Shown here piece after piece: positions 7,163 through 15,444 of a DNA stretch of 20,303 bases. The DNA is taken from positions 1 to 20,303 of IMG/VR virus record IMGVR_UViG_3300018476_000047. One strand, written 5' to 3'. The number at the start of each line of letters is the position of its first letter. Within the stretch, counting starts at the first letter, position 1. The notes beneath the pieces were generated by a model. The model was not told where the DNA came from and searched no databases. It saw only the letters and a program-made list of their open reading frames with translations. The DNA comes from a virus. The position numbers and the translations under genes were made by a program.

Positions 7163-8161
7163 GTGGCATATCCTCTCGCACCACAGGGAAGTACCCTTGG
7201 TACTTCCGCTTATCCGCTTACTGTCGGCATCCCCAACACCCTCGCAGCGACCGGCTTCATCCCTGAAATCTGGTCCGGCAAACTTGTCGAGAAGTTCTAT
7301 GCTTCGACGGTGCTGGCCGCGATCTCCAACACTGATTACGCGGGCGAGATCAAGAACCAAGGCGACAAGGTCAAGATCCGCACCAAGCCGACGATCTCGA
7401 TCAGCGACTACGCTGCCGACCAGACGCTGACGTTGCAGCGCCCGTCCGGTAACGTGATCGATCTCCTGATTGACAAGGGCAAGTACTTCAACACCATCCT
7501 TGACGATGTCATGGACGTGCAGAGCGATCTGAACCTGCTTTCGATGTGGTCCGACGATGCCGCCGAACAGATGAAGATCACCATCGACACGGCTGTGCTT
7601 CTCGCCATGAAGGATCAGGCGGCTACCCCTGACAACCGTGGTGCTGCTGCGGGCAAGATCTCCCACATCATCAATCTTGGTGTGACCGGTACCCCGCTCT
7701 CGGTTGTTGCTCGCTCCCCCACCACCGGCAAGGTCGAGATCGTGGATGCGATCCTGCGCCTCGGCCAGACGCTGGACGAGCAGAACATCCCCGAGACGGG
7801 GCGCTGGGTCGTGCTGCCGACGTGGGCTGCTACGCTGATCAAGATGTCGGAACTGCGGGAAGCCTATCTCTCGGGCGACTCCACTTCGATGCTGCGTAAC
7901 GGACGCATTGGCATGGTCGACCGCTTCACGCTCTACACGTCGAACCTGCTGCCGTCCGGTACGGCCAACGGTCTGGCGGCGGGCGAGTACCTGATGTACG
8001 CCGGTCACGCACATGGTCTTACCTTCGCATCTCAGATGACGAAGATGGAGACGATGCGTTCCGAGCAGACCTTCGGTACCATCATGCGCGGCCTGCAAGT
8101 GTTTGGTCACAAGGTCGTGGACAACACGGCAATCGCACAGGCGGTCATCTTCCCCGGCTGA
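7163..8161 (+). CDS. Major capsid protein
   Basis: This 332-residue protein should build the icosahedral shell. The start is GTG 7163, preceded by CAGGAG at about nine bases. Typical coat features are FIPEIWSGKLVEKFYASTVLA near residues 33-55, the GDKVKIRTKP strand after the flexible start, the long helix with VMDVQSDLNLLSMWSDDAAEQMK, and the late segment RFTLYTSNLLPSG. These fit an HK97-fold coat in the size range of short-tailed phages, and position after the scaffold agrees. No frameshift site for a minor capsid form is evident. A strong hairpin follows at 8180-8206, so expression may be tuned separately from the genes behind it. Confidence 0.92.
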   Translation: MAYPLAPQGSTLGTSAYPLTVGIPNTLAATGFIPEIWSGKLVEKFYASTVLAAISNTDYAGEIKNQGDKVKIRTKPTISISDYAADQTLTLQRPSGNVIDLLIDKGKYFNTILDDVMDVQSDLNLLSMWSDDAAEQMKITIDTAVLLAMKDQAATPDNRGAAAGKISHIINLGVTGTPLSVVARSPTTGKVEIVDAILRLGQTLDEQNIPETGRWVVLPTWAATLIKMSELREAYLSGDSTSMLRNGRIGMVDRFTLYTSNLLPSGTANGLAAGEYLMYAGHAHGLTFASQMTKMETMRSEQTFGTIMRGLQVFGHKVVDNTAIAQAVIFPG

Positions 8162-8179
8162 TAGCCCACAGCGATGTGA

Positions 8180-8206
8180 GTAGCCGGGGGGCGTGTCCCC
8201 GGCTAC
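8180..8206 (+). terminator. Hairpin after capsid gene, weak terminator or attenuator
   Basis: The perfect 10-bp inverted repeat GTAGCCGGGG (8180-8189) and CCCCGGCTAC (8197-8206) encloses a 7-base loop. It is followed by a T-containing but not poly-T stretch (TTGCATACTT). The stem is very G+C-rich and would be stable. It lies in the only sizeable gap in the head operon, just after the capsid gene. The lack of a U tract argues for partial termination or for protection of the 3' end of the capsid message. Confidence 0.7.
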
Positions 8207-8229
8207 TTGCATACTTAGGGGAGGGTACG

Positions 8230-8580
8230 ATGGCGCTTGAGACTGTGGCGAATTACGTCAACGAGGCGCGTGTCCTCCTGCAGGATATCGTGCCGCCGTA
8301 TCGCTATAGCGATGCCGAACTCGTTTCGAACCTGAACCTCGGCATCATGACGGCCCGGCGCAACCGTCCGGATCTGTTTTTGTCAGTTTCAACCATCCCG
8401 CAATTCATTGTCAGTGACGTAGCCAACCTCACGCTATTCAACATGGACCCGCAGTACCGGGTGGCGTTTCTGTTTTTCATGGTAGGCTTTGCGCAGCTGC
8501 GCGACGAAGAAGATACTCAAGACACCAGAGCCGCAGCCTTCATTGGGAAGTTCACCCAGCAACTGATGACACTCTCATGA
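8230..8580 (+). CDS. Head-tail adaptor-type protein
   Basis: This encodes 116 residues starting at ATG 8230, preceded by GGGGAGGG. The N-terminal helix LETVANYVNEARVLLQDIV, then PYRYSDAELVSNLNLGI and ARRNRPDLFL, matches a family of phage adaptor proteins (DUF6682-like, from memory) found after capsid genes. The rest is helical, ending in DTRAAAFIGKFTQQL. Such proteins form a ring between portal and tail. The upstream in-frame ATG at 8176 lies in the hairpin region and lacks a ribosome binding site. The assignment rests on pattern and position. Confidence 0.7.
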   Translation: MALETVANYVNEARVLLQDIVPPYRYSDAELVSNLNLGIMTARRNRPDLFLSVSTIPQFIVSDVANLTLFNMDPQYRVAFLFFMVGFAQLRDEEDTQDTRAAAFIGKFTQQLMTLS

Positions 8581-8590
8581 GTATTCTTGC

Positions 8591-9208
8591 ATGAGCTATG
8601 CAACAGAGCGCCTGATCAAGAATGCCAGAATATCCCTGCCGGGGTCGCTCGACGATGCGATCCTGCTGGAATTCTTCAACGTGATGGATCAGTTCTTTCG
8701 GGAGTCCAGCATCTGGACCGAAGGCATTCCATTCACGGCGTATCCGCACGAGCCCCTTGGCACGGTCTACTACATCGAACCGGAAAGCGTTTCGACCATT
8801 GTACGGTTGATCAGTGTGTCGAATGTCAATGGCTTCGCGCAACGCTGTCTCATGTCGGTACCCGGCGAGATAACTTTCATGTACTCGCCGCCTAGTCAAG
8901 AACCCGACGTTGATTACACTTACACAGCGGAGGTAGCCCTGAGCATCACCGACCCGGTGCAGCGCGACGGCTATCCGGAATTCCCGCAGTGGATGCTTGA
9001 GAAATACCACACGGGCATTCTCAGCGGATTGATAGGGCGAATGATGGCGCAGCCCGCCAAGCCCTACAGCAACCTGCAGCTGGCGCAGGCGCACATGGCC
9101 GCGTTCCGCAAGACGATATCGGTTGCGGGGACCGAGAGCCTGCACCGCAACGTCAACAACGCGCAGGCGTGGGTTTTTCCACGAAGCTTCTCAACGCGCC
9201 GGAGATAG
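8591..9208 (+). CDS. Head-tail connector / tail adaptor protein
   Basis: This encodes 205 residues. The first helix (RLIKNARISLPGSLDDAILLEFFNVMDQF) is followed by a beta-rich middle with IEPESVSTIVRLISV and DVDYTYTAEVALSI, then helices with GRMMAQPAKPYSN and QLAQAHMAAFRKTI. The last motif is common in adaptor-type proteins that follow the capsid gene and join portal to tail. ATG 8591 is ten bases after the stop of the preceding gene; its ribosome binding site is weak, so coupling with that gene is likely. The fold is probably an adaptor or tail tube subunit of a short-tailed virion. The exact role cannot be separated from the preceding gene. Confidence 0.65.
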   Translation: MSYATERLIKNARISLPGSLDDAILLEFFNVMDQFFRESSIWTEGIPFTAYPHEPLGTVYYIEPESVSTIVRLISVSNVNGFAQRCLMSVPGEITFMYSPPSQEPDVDYTYTAEVALSITDPVQRDGYPEFPQWMLEKYHTGILSGLIGRMMAQPAKPYSNLQLAQAHMAAFRKTISVAGTESLHRNVNNAQAWVFPRSFSTRRR

Positions 9209-9211
9209 TTC

Positions 9212-9628
9212 ATGGCCAACGCGATCTATCCCAAATGGAAAGAGGCGCTGCTGAGTGGCAGCGCGGACAGCGCGCTGACCGGGTCCGGCACAACTGGCCT
9301 GTTTGCGGCGCTGGTCGACACCGGGCTCTATACCTACAACGCCTCGCATGAGTTCTACTCCTCGCTGGCGGGCATTGCCGGGACGCCCATGGAAATCACG
9401 GCGGTCACACGGACCAACGGCATCGTTGACGGCAACGATGTCATCTATCTGGCGGTGCCAGCGGGTAACAATCTTGAAGCCATCGTACTCTTTAGAAAGA
9501 ACGCAGGTGCGAGCGGGACATGGCGGCTTGTGACTTATCTCGACGCTAACGTTACCGGGCTTCCGGTGCTGCCGAACGGCGGCGATATCACTGTTGTCTG
9601 GAACGCCGCTGGCATCTTCGGACTGTAA
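9212..9628 (+). CDS. Small virion (tail/fibre-associated) protein
   Basis: This encodes 138 residues. It is beta-rich with DVIYLAVPAGNNLEAIVLF, then WRLVTYLDANVTGLPVLPNGGDITVVWN and a GIFGL end, a pattern frequent in small phage structural proteins that are often paired with the next gene. The N-terminal MANAIYPKWKEALLSG is helical. GGAGA precedes ATG 9212. No specific role is known; a tail decoration or baseplate-like component is inferred from position between the adaptors and the fibres. Confidence 0.65.
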   Translation: MANAIYPKWKEALLSGSADSALTGSGTTGLFAALVDTGLYTYNASHEFYSSLAGIAGTPMEITAVTRTNGIVDGNDVIYLAVPAGNNLEAIVLFRKNAGASGTWRLVTYLDANVTGLPVLPNGGDITVVWNAAGIFGL

Positions 9629-9645
9629 CCCAAGGAGATAGAGAC

Positions 9646-10086
9646 ATGGTCGCGTTCAATAAAGTCGATGCATTCACGCTGGATTTGGGTATTGCCGCGC
9701 ACAACCTCACGAATGGCACTACCGCCGTACTCAAGACGGCGCTGACCAACACCGCACCAACGGCGGCATCTACGGTGTGGTCGACTGGCGCATTCCCTGC
9801 GCCCGCCGCCGCCAACGGCTACACTGCTGGCGGCAATACGCCTGCGTTCACGTCATTTACGCAAACGGGAGGCGTGGCTAAACTAGTCTTAGCGGACACT
9901 GTATTTACGGCCAGTGCGGGTGGCATTGGACCGTTCCAGTACGTGGTCCTCTACAACACCAGTAGCGCGGGCACCGCCAACAAGATCATTGGCTGGTACA
10001 ACTACGGTAGCGCGGTCACGCTGGCGGATACCGAAACCTTCACGGTTGACTTCGACCCGACACTGGGCGCGCTGACGATCACCTAA
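9646..10086 (+). CDS. Small virion (tail/fibre-associated) protein
   Basis: This encodes 146 residues, largely beta, with LKTALTNTAPTAAS near the start, the Gly/Ala-rich middle AAANGYTAGGN, and a C-terminal half with FQYVVLYNTSSAG, KIIGWYNYGSAVTLADTETFTVDFD. The last block is a common signature of small phage structural proteins next to fibre genes. AAGGAGA lies well placed before ATG 9646. It probably forms part of the tail or fibre base together with the gene before it; that is inferred from position. Confidence 0.65.
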   Translation: MVAFNKVDAFTLDLGIAAHNLTNGTTAVLKTALTNTAPTAASTVWSTGAFPAPAAANGYTAGGNTPAFTSFTQTGGVAKLVLADTVFTASAGGIGPFQYVVLYNTSSAGTANKIIGWYNYGSAVTLADTETFTVDFDPTLGALTIT

Positions 10087-10097
10087 AGGTTTACCTG

Positions 10098-13000
10098 ATG
10101 GCCCTCCCGGTCACGATCACCGGCATTAGTACGGCGGTCGCGCCGGTTGGGCCGTTCAAGGTTGCGGCGGGGAATTATCCAGTCGTCGCGCTTGATACGG
10201 CGTCAGTAGCGAGCGGTGATTATTCCACCTTTGATAGCCCGACGAGAGGAATAGCCCAGACATTTACCGCTGGTGTCGGCGGTTTGGTGGTTTTCAGTGC
10301 TACGGCCCAATTATCCAAAACGGGATCACCAACTGATAACGTATATGCCGAGATCAGGGCCACCGATCCCAATGGATCGCTTCTGGCAACCAGCAATCTG
10401 GTTGCCTGCTCGACCATAACCGGAACGACATACGCCGACGCTGGCACGGTTACATTTTTATTCTCATCGCCGCCGACCATATCAGCCAGTGCGTCCTTCG
10501 CAGTTTGCATTCTGCGGACGGGGACGGACGCGGTTAATTATCCAAGGGTAGCACGAAATGTAGGCGTTAGTTCTTACGCTGGAGGTTATTCTTACACTTG
10601 TACTGGAGGGACTTGGACCGGGAACACTTTAGCCGAAGTGTCCATGAAGATTAACACTGCCGTCACCCTCGCCACTGACGCCTACTATTTCTTCGGTCGC
10701 GACGGCACCACGGCGACGACACTGCAGGCGTATAAGGCTGGGGCCACTGAGTTAATTTATACAATCGTACAGGGTACGAGTAGCTCTACGACTTGGGGCA
10801 ATGGCAATAGTACTTCAAAAACGTATCAGACGTTTACGACTGGAGTATCCAGCACAGTCATTGTTTCGGTAGGCTGGACTATAGGCAAGACTGGTAGTCC
10901 GACTGATAATCTTACGGCTGACATTTATCTGCTCGATACTGGGACGAGCCGACCGACCGGATCGTCGCTAGGCACATCATCATCAATAGCTGCATCGGCA
11001 CTGACGACAGGAGCAGTTGAGCGCACGTTCATATTTACTACTCCGGTCGCTATCAGCCCGAGCACGCAATATGCTGTGGTTATCTCCCGAAGCGGTGCTG
11101 TAGATGCTGCCAATTATTTCAAGGATTATGAGGGCGTAACCGCTAATGTTGATGTTTCTCAGAGCGCCGGATATTGGAACGCAACGACACTTGCATGGAG
11201 TAGTATTCCCAGTGATCGCGTCTTAAAGGTTTTTGGCCCTTTCCTTGGCGGACCAGACACTGTTTGGGCCAGCGTCACCACCAAGACCGGCTTCACCACC
11301 GCGATATTAAATCTCAGCGCGTATCAGGTTGGCAGCGTCATCCATATGCTGGTGAACGACGGCACGGCATCGACCAGTGTCGCGACAAAATATCTGTCGT
11401 TCGACATGATGACCGAGGCGTTCCTCGCGACGACCGAGACGGTGGCGGCGGCGTCGGCGGTTGCGGGTCAGATGGGAGCTACGGTCTTTCACGGCTCGCT
11501 CGTTGTCCGTTCGACCGGCGAGGTGGTCGCGTTCTACAACGGCTTGCAGACCAATACATCAGGCACACCACGCGCACGGCTGTATTATTCGAGACGCACG
11601 GGCGTCAATACATGGGCGGCTGCGGTCAGGGTCGATGCCAATACAGGTATTGATAACATCGCCTATGATGCCTGCATTGCTCCGAATGACCGCGTTCATT
11701 TCCTGTTTTATGCCCCGACAAACACATCTTACCGGACCCTATCGGCTGCAAACGCGCTCGGGGCTTTAACCGCCTACTCTGCTTCAGCATTGCCAGCAGG
11801 GGGGCAGATGGGTTCAGGCACCTATGTGTCTGGTGGCACCACATATTTTATTTCGTCTCTGGCTAATCTGATCCACTACGGTGTCAGCACCGACACCACG
11901 ATGACGCTTGCCACGACAAGTAGTGCTGTGGATGGTTTTCCTACTCCATATATCTGCACCAACACTATGTTTGATGGGACTGATATCTATCAAGTCTACA
12001 TCGCCAATGCCAATTCTGACGCTTACGTCCTTAGATCGGCTGACAGAGCGGCGGCGAACAATGTAGGTATCGTCACTCTTGCCAATATAACCGGGCAGGG
12101 GCTGTCCAAAGACGGCAAGATCTACCAGCGCGGCAGCGATGTCGTCATCCCCTACATCGTCAACGATGCGGGGACACTGAAGTACAACGAATACACGGTT
12201 CGCACTGTCACGGCGGATGCGTGGAACAGCGGCGACAAGACCGCAAGCGTAACGCTATCCAACAGCGACAAGACAGCGACGCTTGGTACAGCTACTGGTT
12301 CCGACGCGGTGCGGTCCACCACGACCCACCCAAGTACGGGATCGGACAAGTTCTACGTTGAAATTGTAGTTGTCGAGGCTGGCGGAACCGTAGGGCTACA
12401 GAACGCAGCTGATGCACTAAATTCCGTCACCAACAACGTCCGTATTATGCAGGACGGAAGCATCAACCGTGTAAGCACCCCTACCGGCGGGAACATCGGC
12501 GCTCCAGTAAATGGAGACATCCTAAGCATCGCTTGGGATGCTTCTACAGACAAGATTTGGTTTCGCAGGAACGCGGGAAGCTGGGCAGGCACCGCCAATG
12601 GCGATCCTGTTGCGGGCACCAACGGCATTGATCTCTCTACGTTTGCGGCAGGCAACTACGCCATACGCGCCAGTTTTCCACTCGCAGGTGACGCTTACAC
12701 CATCCGCACCGAAGCAGCTGAATACACACAAACCAAACCATCTGGCTTCCTGTCATGGATGGGCGAGACGCTGGGGCCAGCGGGCTTCACGATGGCTGCT
12801 GCGACGGGCGTGTTTGCCGTTGCGGGTCAAGACGTAACACTGACTAAAGTCGGTGTAGTTACTCATTACACGATGCCCGCTGACACGGGTGCGATCACGC
12901 TGGCGGGTCAGCCGGTGGGAGTGCGCGTCGGGCGCAAACTTATAGCGGGCACAGGCGCGTTCGTTGCTGCTGGTCAAGCTGTAACACTGCGCCGTACTCG

Positions 13001-14081
13001 TGTGATGCCCGCTGCGCTGCGCGCGATTGCTGTTGCGGGGCAAGACGTAACGCTAACCAAGAGTACGCCGTTCCGCATTATGCCCGCCGCTACGGGCGCG
13101 ATCACTACTGCGGGTCAGGCAGTTGCGCTTCGAGTTGGCCGCAAGCTGGTTGCTGGTACTGGCGCAATCGCAAAAACTGGTCAACCAGCGGGGCTTCAGT
13201 ACGGGCGCAAACTTGTAGCAGCTAAAGGTGCGATTGCCGTCGCGGGTCAAGATGTAACGCTGACCAAGAGTACGCCGGTTACGCATCGCTCAATGCCTGC
13301 CGACACGGGGGCGCTTGCGCTGGCTGGTCAGGCAGTTGTGCTTCGCGCTTCGCGCAAACTTATAGCAGGGACTGGCGCGGTTACTTCGACGGGTAACGCA
13401 GTGACGCTGCGCCGTACTCGTGTCATGCCAGTCACTGCAGGGGCGTTTGCGCTTGCAGGGCAACCGGTCACGTTCCGTCGCACCCGCGTCATGCCGGTCA
13501 CTGCAGGGGCGTTTGCGCTGACAGGTCAGTCGGTCGCGCTTGTTTACGCCGACAACGAAGTAATGACGGCGGGCACGGGCGCTGTCGCGTTCGCGGGCCA
13601 GCCGGTCACATTCCGCTACACGCGCGTCATGCCTACTGCGGCTGGTGCGTTCACGCTGTCGGGCAAGAACGTTACGCTGACCATCCCCCCGCGTGAGTTC
13701 CTGTGGCCTAATGCAGATACGTCTCTTGGTGGGTGGACCAATGAAGTTGGCGGCACTACCGGCATTTATCAGTCAATCGATGAAGTGACCTTCAACGATC
13801 TCGACTACATTCAGTCGCCGCCGAGTGCCAGTGTAAGCCTTGCTGTGCGGCTGTTCGACGGCGCGACGGAGATTGTTGAATGGACCCACACCCCTACCGA
13901 ATTTTTTGTGACCGCAGAGCAAGTCCTAACCGCGCCACAAGTCGCTGCGATCTCCAATTTTGCAAACCTGTTTGTCGAGTTCGATGACGGTAACAGTAAT
14001 GTCTATCGTATGGCGCTAAGTAATCCGGCTGCCGGTGGCGCTTCGCCGGTTATGCTGCGCTACCGTTACAAGACGTTGTGA
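10098..14081 (+). CDS. Large modular tail fibre / adhesin, 1327 residues
   Basis: This should be a host-binding virion fibre. Two related beta-sandwich domains occupy residues about 36-185 and 235-380, each with QTF near the start, KTGSPTDN in the middle and a Gly/Tyr-rich end. Residues about 385-706 look like a sialidase-type propeller (RSTGEVVAFYNGL, ARLYYSRRTG, PNDRVHFLFY). Residues 707-893 resemble a SPRY/lectin-like domain (KFYVEIVVVEAGGTVGL, GDILSIAWDASTDKIWFRR). Residues 899-1201 hold 13 repeats around AGQPVTLR. A C-terminal domain (1202-1327) with LGGWTNEVGG and YIQSPP may be a knob. AAAGG precedes ATG 10098. The modules point to glycan or surface binding; no catalytic residues are evident. 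Confidence 0.8.
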   Translation: MALPVTITGISTAVAPVGPFKVAAGNYPVVALDTASVASGDYSTFDSPTRGIAQTFTAGVGGLVVFSATAQLSKTGSPTDNVYAEIRATDPNGSLLATSNLVACSTITGTTYADAGTVTFLFSSPPTISASASFAVCILRTGTDAVNYPRVARNVGVSSYAGGYSYTCTGGTWTGNTLAEVSMKINTAVTLATDAYYFFGRDGTTATTLQAYKAGATELIYTIVQGTSSSTTWGNGNSTSKTYQTFTTGVSSTVIVSVGWTIGKTGSPTDNLTADIYLLDTGTSRPTGSSLGTSSSIAASALTTGAVERTFIFTTPVAISPSTQYAVVISRSGAVDAANYFKDYEGVTANVDVSQSAGYWNATTLAWSSIPSDRVLKVFGPFLGGPDTVWASVTTKTGFTTAILNLSAYQVGSVIHMLVNDGTASTSVATKYLSFDMMTEAFLATTETVAAASAVAGQMGATVFHGSLVVRSTGEVVAFYNGLQTNTSGTPRARLYYSRRTGVNTWAAAVRVDANTGIDNIAYDACIAPNDRVHFLFYAPTNTSYRTLSAANALGALTAYSASALPAGGQMGSGTYVSGGTTYFISSLANLIHYGVSTDTTMTLATTSSAVDGFPTPYICTNTMFDGTDIYQVYIANANSDAYVLRSADRAAANNVGIVTLANITGQGLSKDGKIYQRGSDVVIPYIVNDAGTLKYNEYTVRTVTADAWNSGDKTASVTLSNSDKTATLGTATGSDAVRSTTTHPSTGSDKFYVEIVVVEAGGTVGLQNAADALNSVTNNVRIMQDGSINRVSTPTGGNIGAPVNGDILSIAWDASTDKIWFRRNAGSWAGTANGDPVAGTNGIDLSTFAAGNYAIRASFPLAGDAYTIRTEAAEYTQTKPSGFLSWMGETLGPAGFTMAAATGVFAVAGQDVTLTKVGVVTHYTMPADTGAITLAGQPVGVRVGRKLIAGTGAFVAAGQAVTLRRTRVMPAALRAIAVAGQDVTLTKSTPFRIMPAATGAITTAGQAVALRVGRKLVAGTGAIAKTGQPAGLQYGRKLVAAKGAIAVAGQDVTLTKSTPVTHRSMPADTGALALAGQAVVLRASRKLIAGTGAVTSTGNAVTLRRTRVMPVTAGAFALAGQPVTFRRTRVMPVTAGAFALTGQSVALVYADNEVMTAGTGAVAFAGQPVTFRYTRVMPTAAGAFTLSGKNVTLTIPPREFLWPNADTSLGGWTNEVGGTTGIYQSIDEVTFNDLDYIQSPPSASVSLAVRLFDGATEIVEWTHTPTEFFVTAEQVLTAPQVAAISNFANLFVEFDDGNSNVYRMALSNPAAGGASPVMLRYRYKTL
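12792..13700 (+). repeat. Array of 13 AGQPVTLR-type repeats (coding)
   Basis: Thirteen degenerate units of about 21-27 residues, consensus MPAATGAFALAGQPVTLRRT with a variable end, cover residues 899-1201 of the fibre. Unit ends fall in a few subtypes: RTRV, GRKL, LTKS and ADNE. Neighbouring units at 13422-13453 and 13488-13519 differ by one base over 32, spaced 66 bases, which points to recent duplication. The units probably form a beta-rich shaft. Confidence 0.88.
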
Positions 14082-14090
14082 GGATATAGT

Positions 14091-15122
14091 ATGGCTGCTC
14101 GATATTGGGTCGGAGGCACAGCGGCGTGGGACGCTACGGTGGGCACCAAATGGGCGCTCACGTCCGGCGGTGCTGGCGGTCAGGCTGTGCCGCTCGCCAC
14201 TGATGATGTCTTCCTTGATGCTGCGTCGGGCGCTAACACCGTAACGGTTTCGAGTTCTCGTACGTGTCTGAGCCTGAACTGCACCGGCTTCACCGGGACA
14301 CTGGCGGGCACGGGTGCGCCTATCCTCACGGTGTCGGGCAACATCACGCTGGTGGCGAGCATGACACTCTCCTCTACACTTTCCACATGGTTAATCAACG
14401 GCCCCAGTACCGTCAATCTCGCTGGCCTCACACTCGCTGCAGTGCAGCTTAATAGTGGTGTCGTGACCATGGCGTCGGACTTTAGATGTTCCGGCAATTT
14501 TGTGTTTACGGCAGGGACGTTCACTGTTGGGGCGTTCAACGTCTATCTGACGGGTGCTCAATTCTCATCCACCGGGACGGGGGTCCGCGTGCTGAATATG
14601 GGTAGTGGCACTTGGTACTTCGACGGTACTGGAGCTATGTCGTTTTTGATTTCTGGAACAAACGTCACCGTTAACAAGCAAACGTCTTCGCTTAGTGTTG
14701 GTAGGTTCCAGACTTCCGGAGCGACGAATGTTACCACGAGTATAAATTGGAACACTGTAACGCTGAATTACACCTTTCAGGACTGGAGCTTCATCATAAC
14801 CGGGACGAACGACTTCGACAGTATTGTTAATGCGGCTACGGCCTATGGGACTATTTCGTTTTCGTCGGGGGCGAACACTTTCATTGCTGGGTGGGTGCGA
14901 GGGACGCAGAAGATGCGTTATACCGCCCCAACCAGCGGCGTCGTCCAAGCATCTCTTATTACATTCACGCCTACCCCGATTGATCTAAGCGATGCCGCCG
15001 TCCTGAACCTAAACGTTAGCGGCGCTGGTGCTTACGCGGTTAATTCGGTGGACCTCGGAAACAACACCGGTATCAACTTCATCTATAGAGGCGCACGAGC
15101 CTCCTCAAACATCGGGGTTTGA
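14091..15122 (+). CDS. Beta-rich tail fibre protein
   Basis: This encodes 343 residues. The start MAARYWVGGTAAWDATVGTKW followed by SGGAGGQAVPLATDDVFLDA is a common signature of phage fibre and adhesin proteins. After it come short repeating strands rich in Ser, Thr, Val and Gly (LTVSGNITLVASMTL, VQLNSGVVTMAS, FVFTAGTFTVGAFNVYL) that look like a beta-helix or a stack of strands. AGGA overlaps the stop of the preceding gene and serves as its ribosome binding site before ATG 14091. The C-terminal part (IDLSDAAVLNLNVSGAG) may be a separate small domain. It is likely a further fibre or spike subunit; no enzyme motif is visible. Confidence 0.75.
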   Translation: MAARYWVGGTAAWDATVGTKWALTSGGAGGQAVPLATDDVFLDAASGANTVTVSSSRTCLSLNCTGFTGTLAGTGAPILTVSGNITLVASMTLSSTLSTWLINGPSTVNLAGLTLAAVQLNSGVVTMASDFRCSGNFVFTAGTFTVGAFNVYLTGAQFSSTGTGVRVLNMGSGTWYFDGTGAMSFLISGTNVTVNKQTSSLSVGRFQTSGATNVTTSINWNTVTLNYTFQDWSFIITGTNDFDSIVNAATAYGTISFSSGANTFIAGWVRGTQKMRYTAPTSGVVQASLITFTPTPIDLSDAAVLNLNVSGAGAYAVNSVDLGNNTGINFIYRGARASSNIGV

Positions 15123-15123
15123 C

Positions 15124-15441
15124 ATGGCCGCACCTTACAATCCTCCAGTCAAAAATGAAGACTTCATTATCCGCATCTCGCTTGAGGACATGATCACTGG
15201 CGGGTCGTGCAAAGTTAATCCGACGATTGCCGCAGGAGATTTCAAGGTCGACAAGGACGGCGCGGGCCTCACGAACGTCACTACGTTGCCCACTGTCAGT
15301 CCTGCGGGCAGCGTGCTGGTTCTGATTACTCTATCGGCTACTGAGATGAATGCGGACGTGGTCACTCTCGTTTGCATCGATCAAACATCTCCGAAAGAGT
15401 GGGCCGATTTCGTTCTGAGCATCCCAACAACAACGGCGTAG
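15124..15441 (+). CDS. Small fibre-associated beta protein
   Basis: This encodes 105 residues from ATG 15124, one base after the upstream stop. The order KNEDFIIRISLEDM, then VNPTIAAGDFKVDKDGAGL, LPTVSPAGSVLVLITLSATEM and ADVVTLVCID is a pattern I remember in small phage proteins next to fibre genes, where it forms an Ig-like domain of a fibre or its attachment. The longer in-frame reading from 15028 overlaps the preceding fibre gene and is unlikely. It lies three bases before the next fibre gene. A tail-fibre adaptor or fibre-tip role is inferred. Confidence 0.68.
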   Translation: MAAPYNPPVKNEDFIIRISLEDMITGGSCKVNPTIAAGDFKVDKDGAGLTNVTTLPTVSPAGSVLVLITLSATEMNADVVTLVCIDQTSPKEWADFVLSIPTTTA

Positions 15442-15444
15442 ACC

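Noticed and set aside
7154-8212. A 352-residue open reading frame on the minus strand, antisense to the capsid gene
   Set aside because: It mirrors the capsid gene almost exactly, its product has no recognisable fold and is Arg/His/Gly-rich as expected from the reverse reading of G+C-rich codons.
12792-13700. Evenly spaced repeats of about 66 bases that could suggest a CRISPR array
   Set aside because: The period is a multiple of three, the frame stays open throughout, conservation is at the protein level, and unit lengths vary; it is a coding repeat of a fibre.
15028-15123. Longer reading of the small fibre-associated gene from ATG 15028
   Set aside because: It overlaps the preceding fibre gene by about 95 bases, and the recognised sequence pattern starts only at MAAPYNPP, at ATG 15124.
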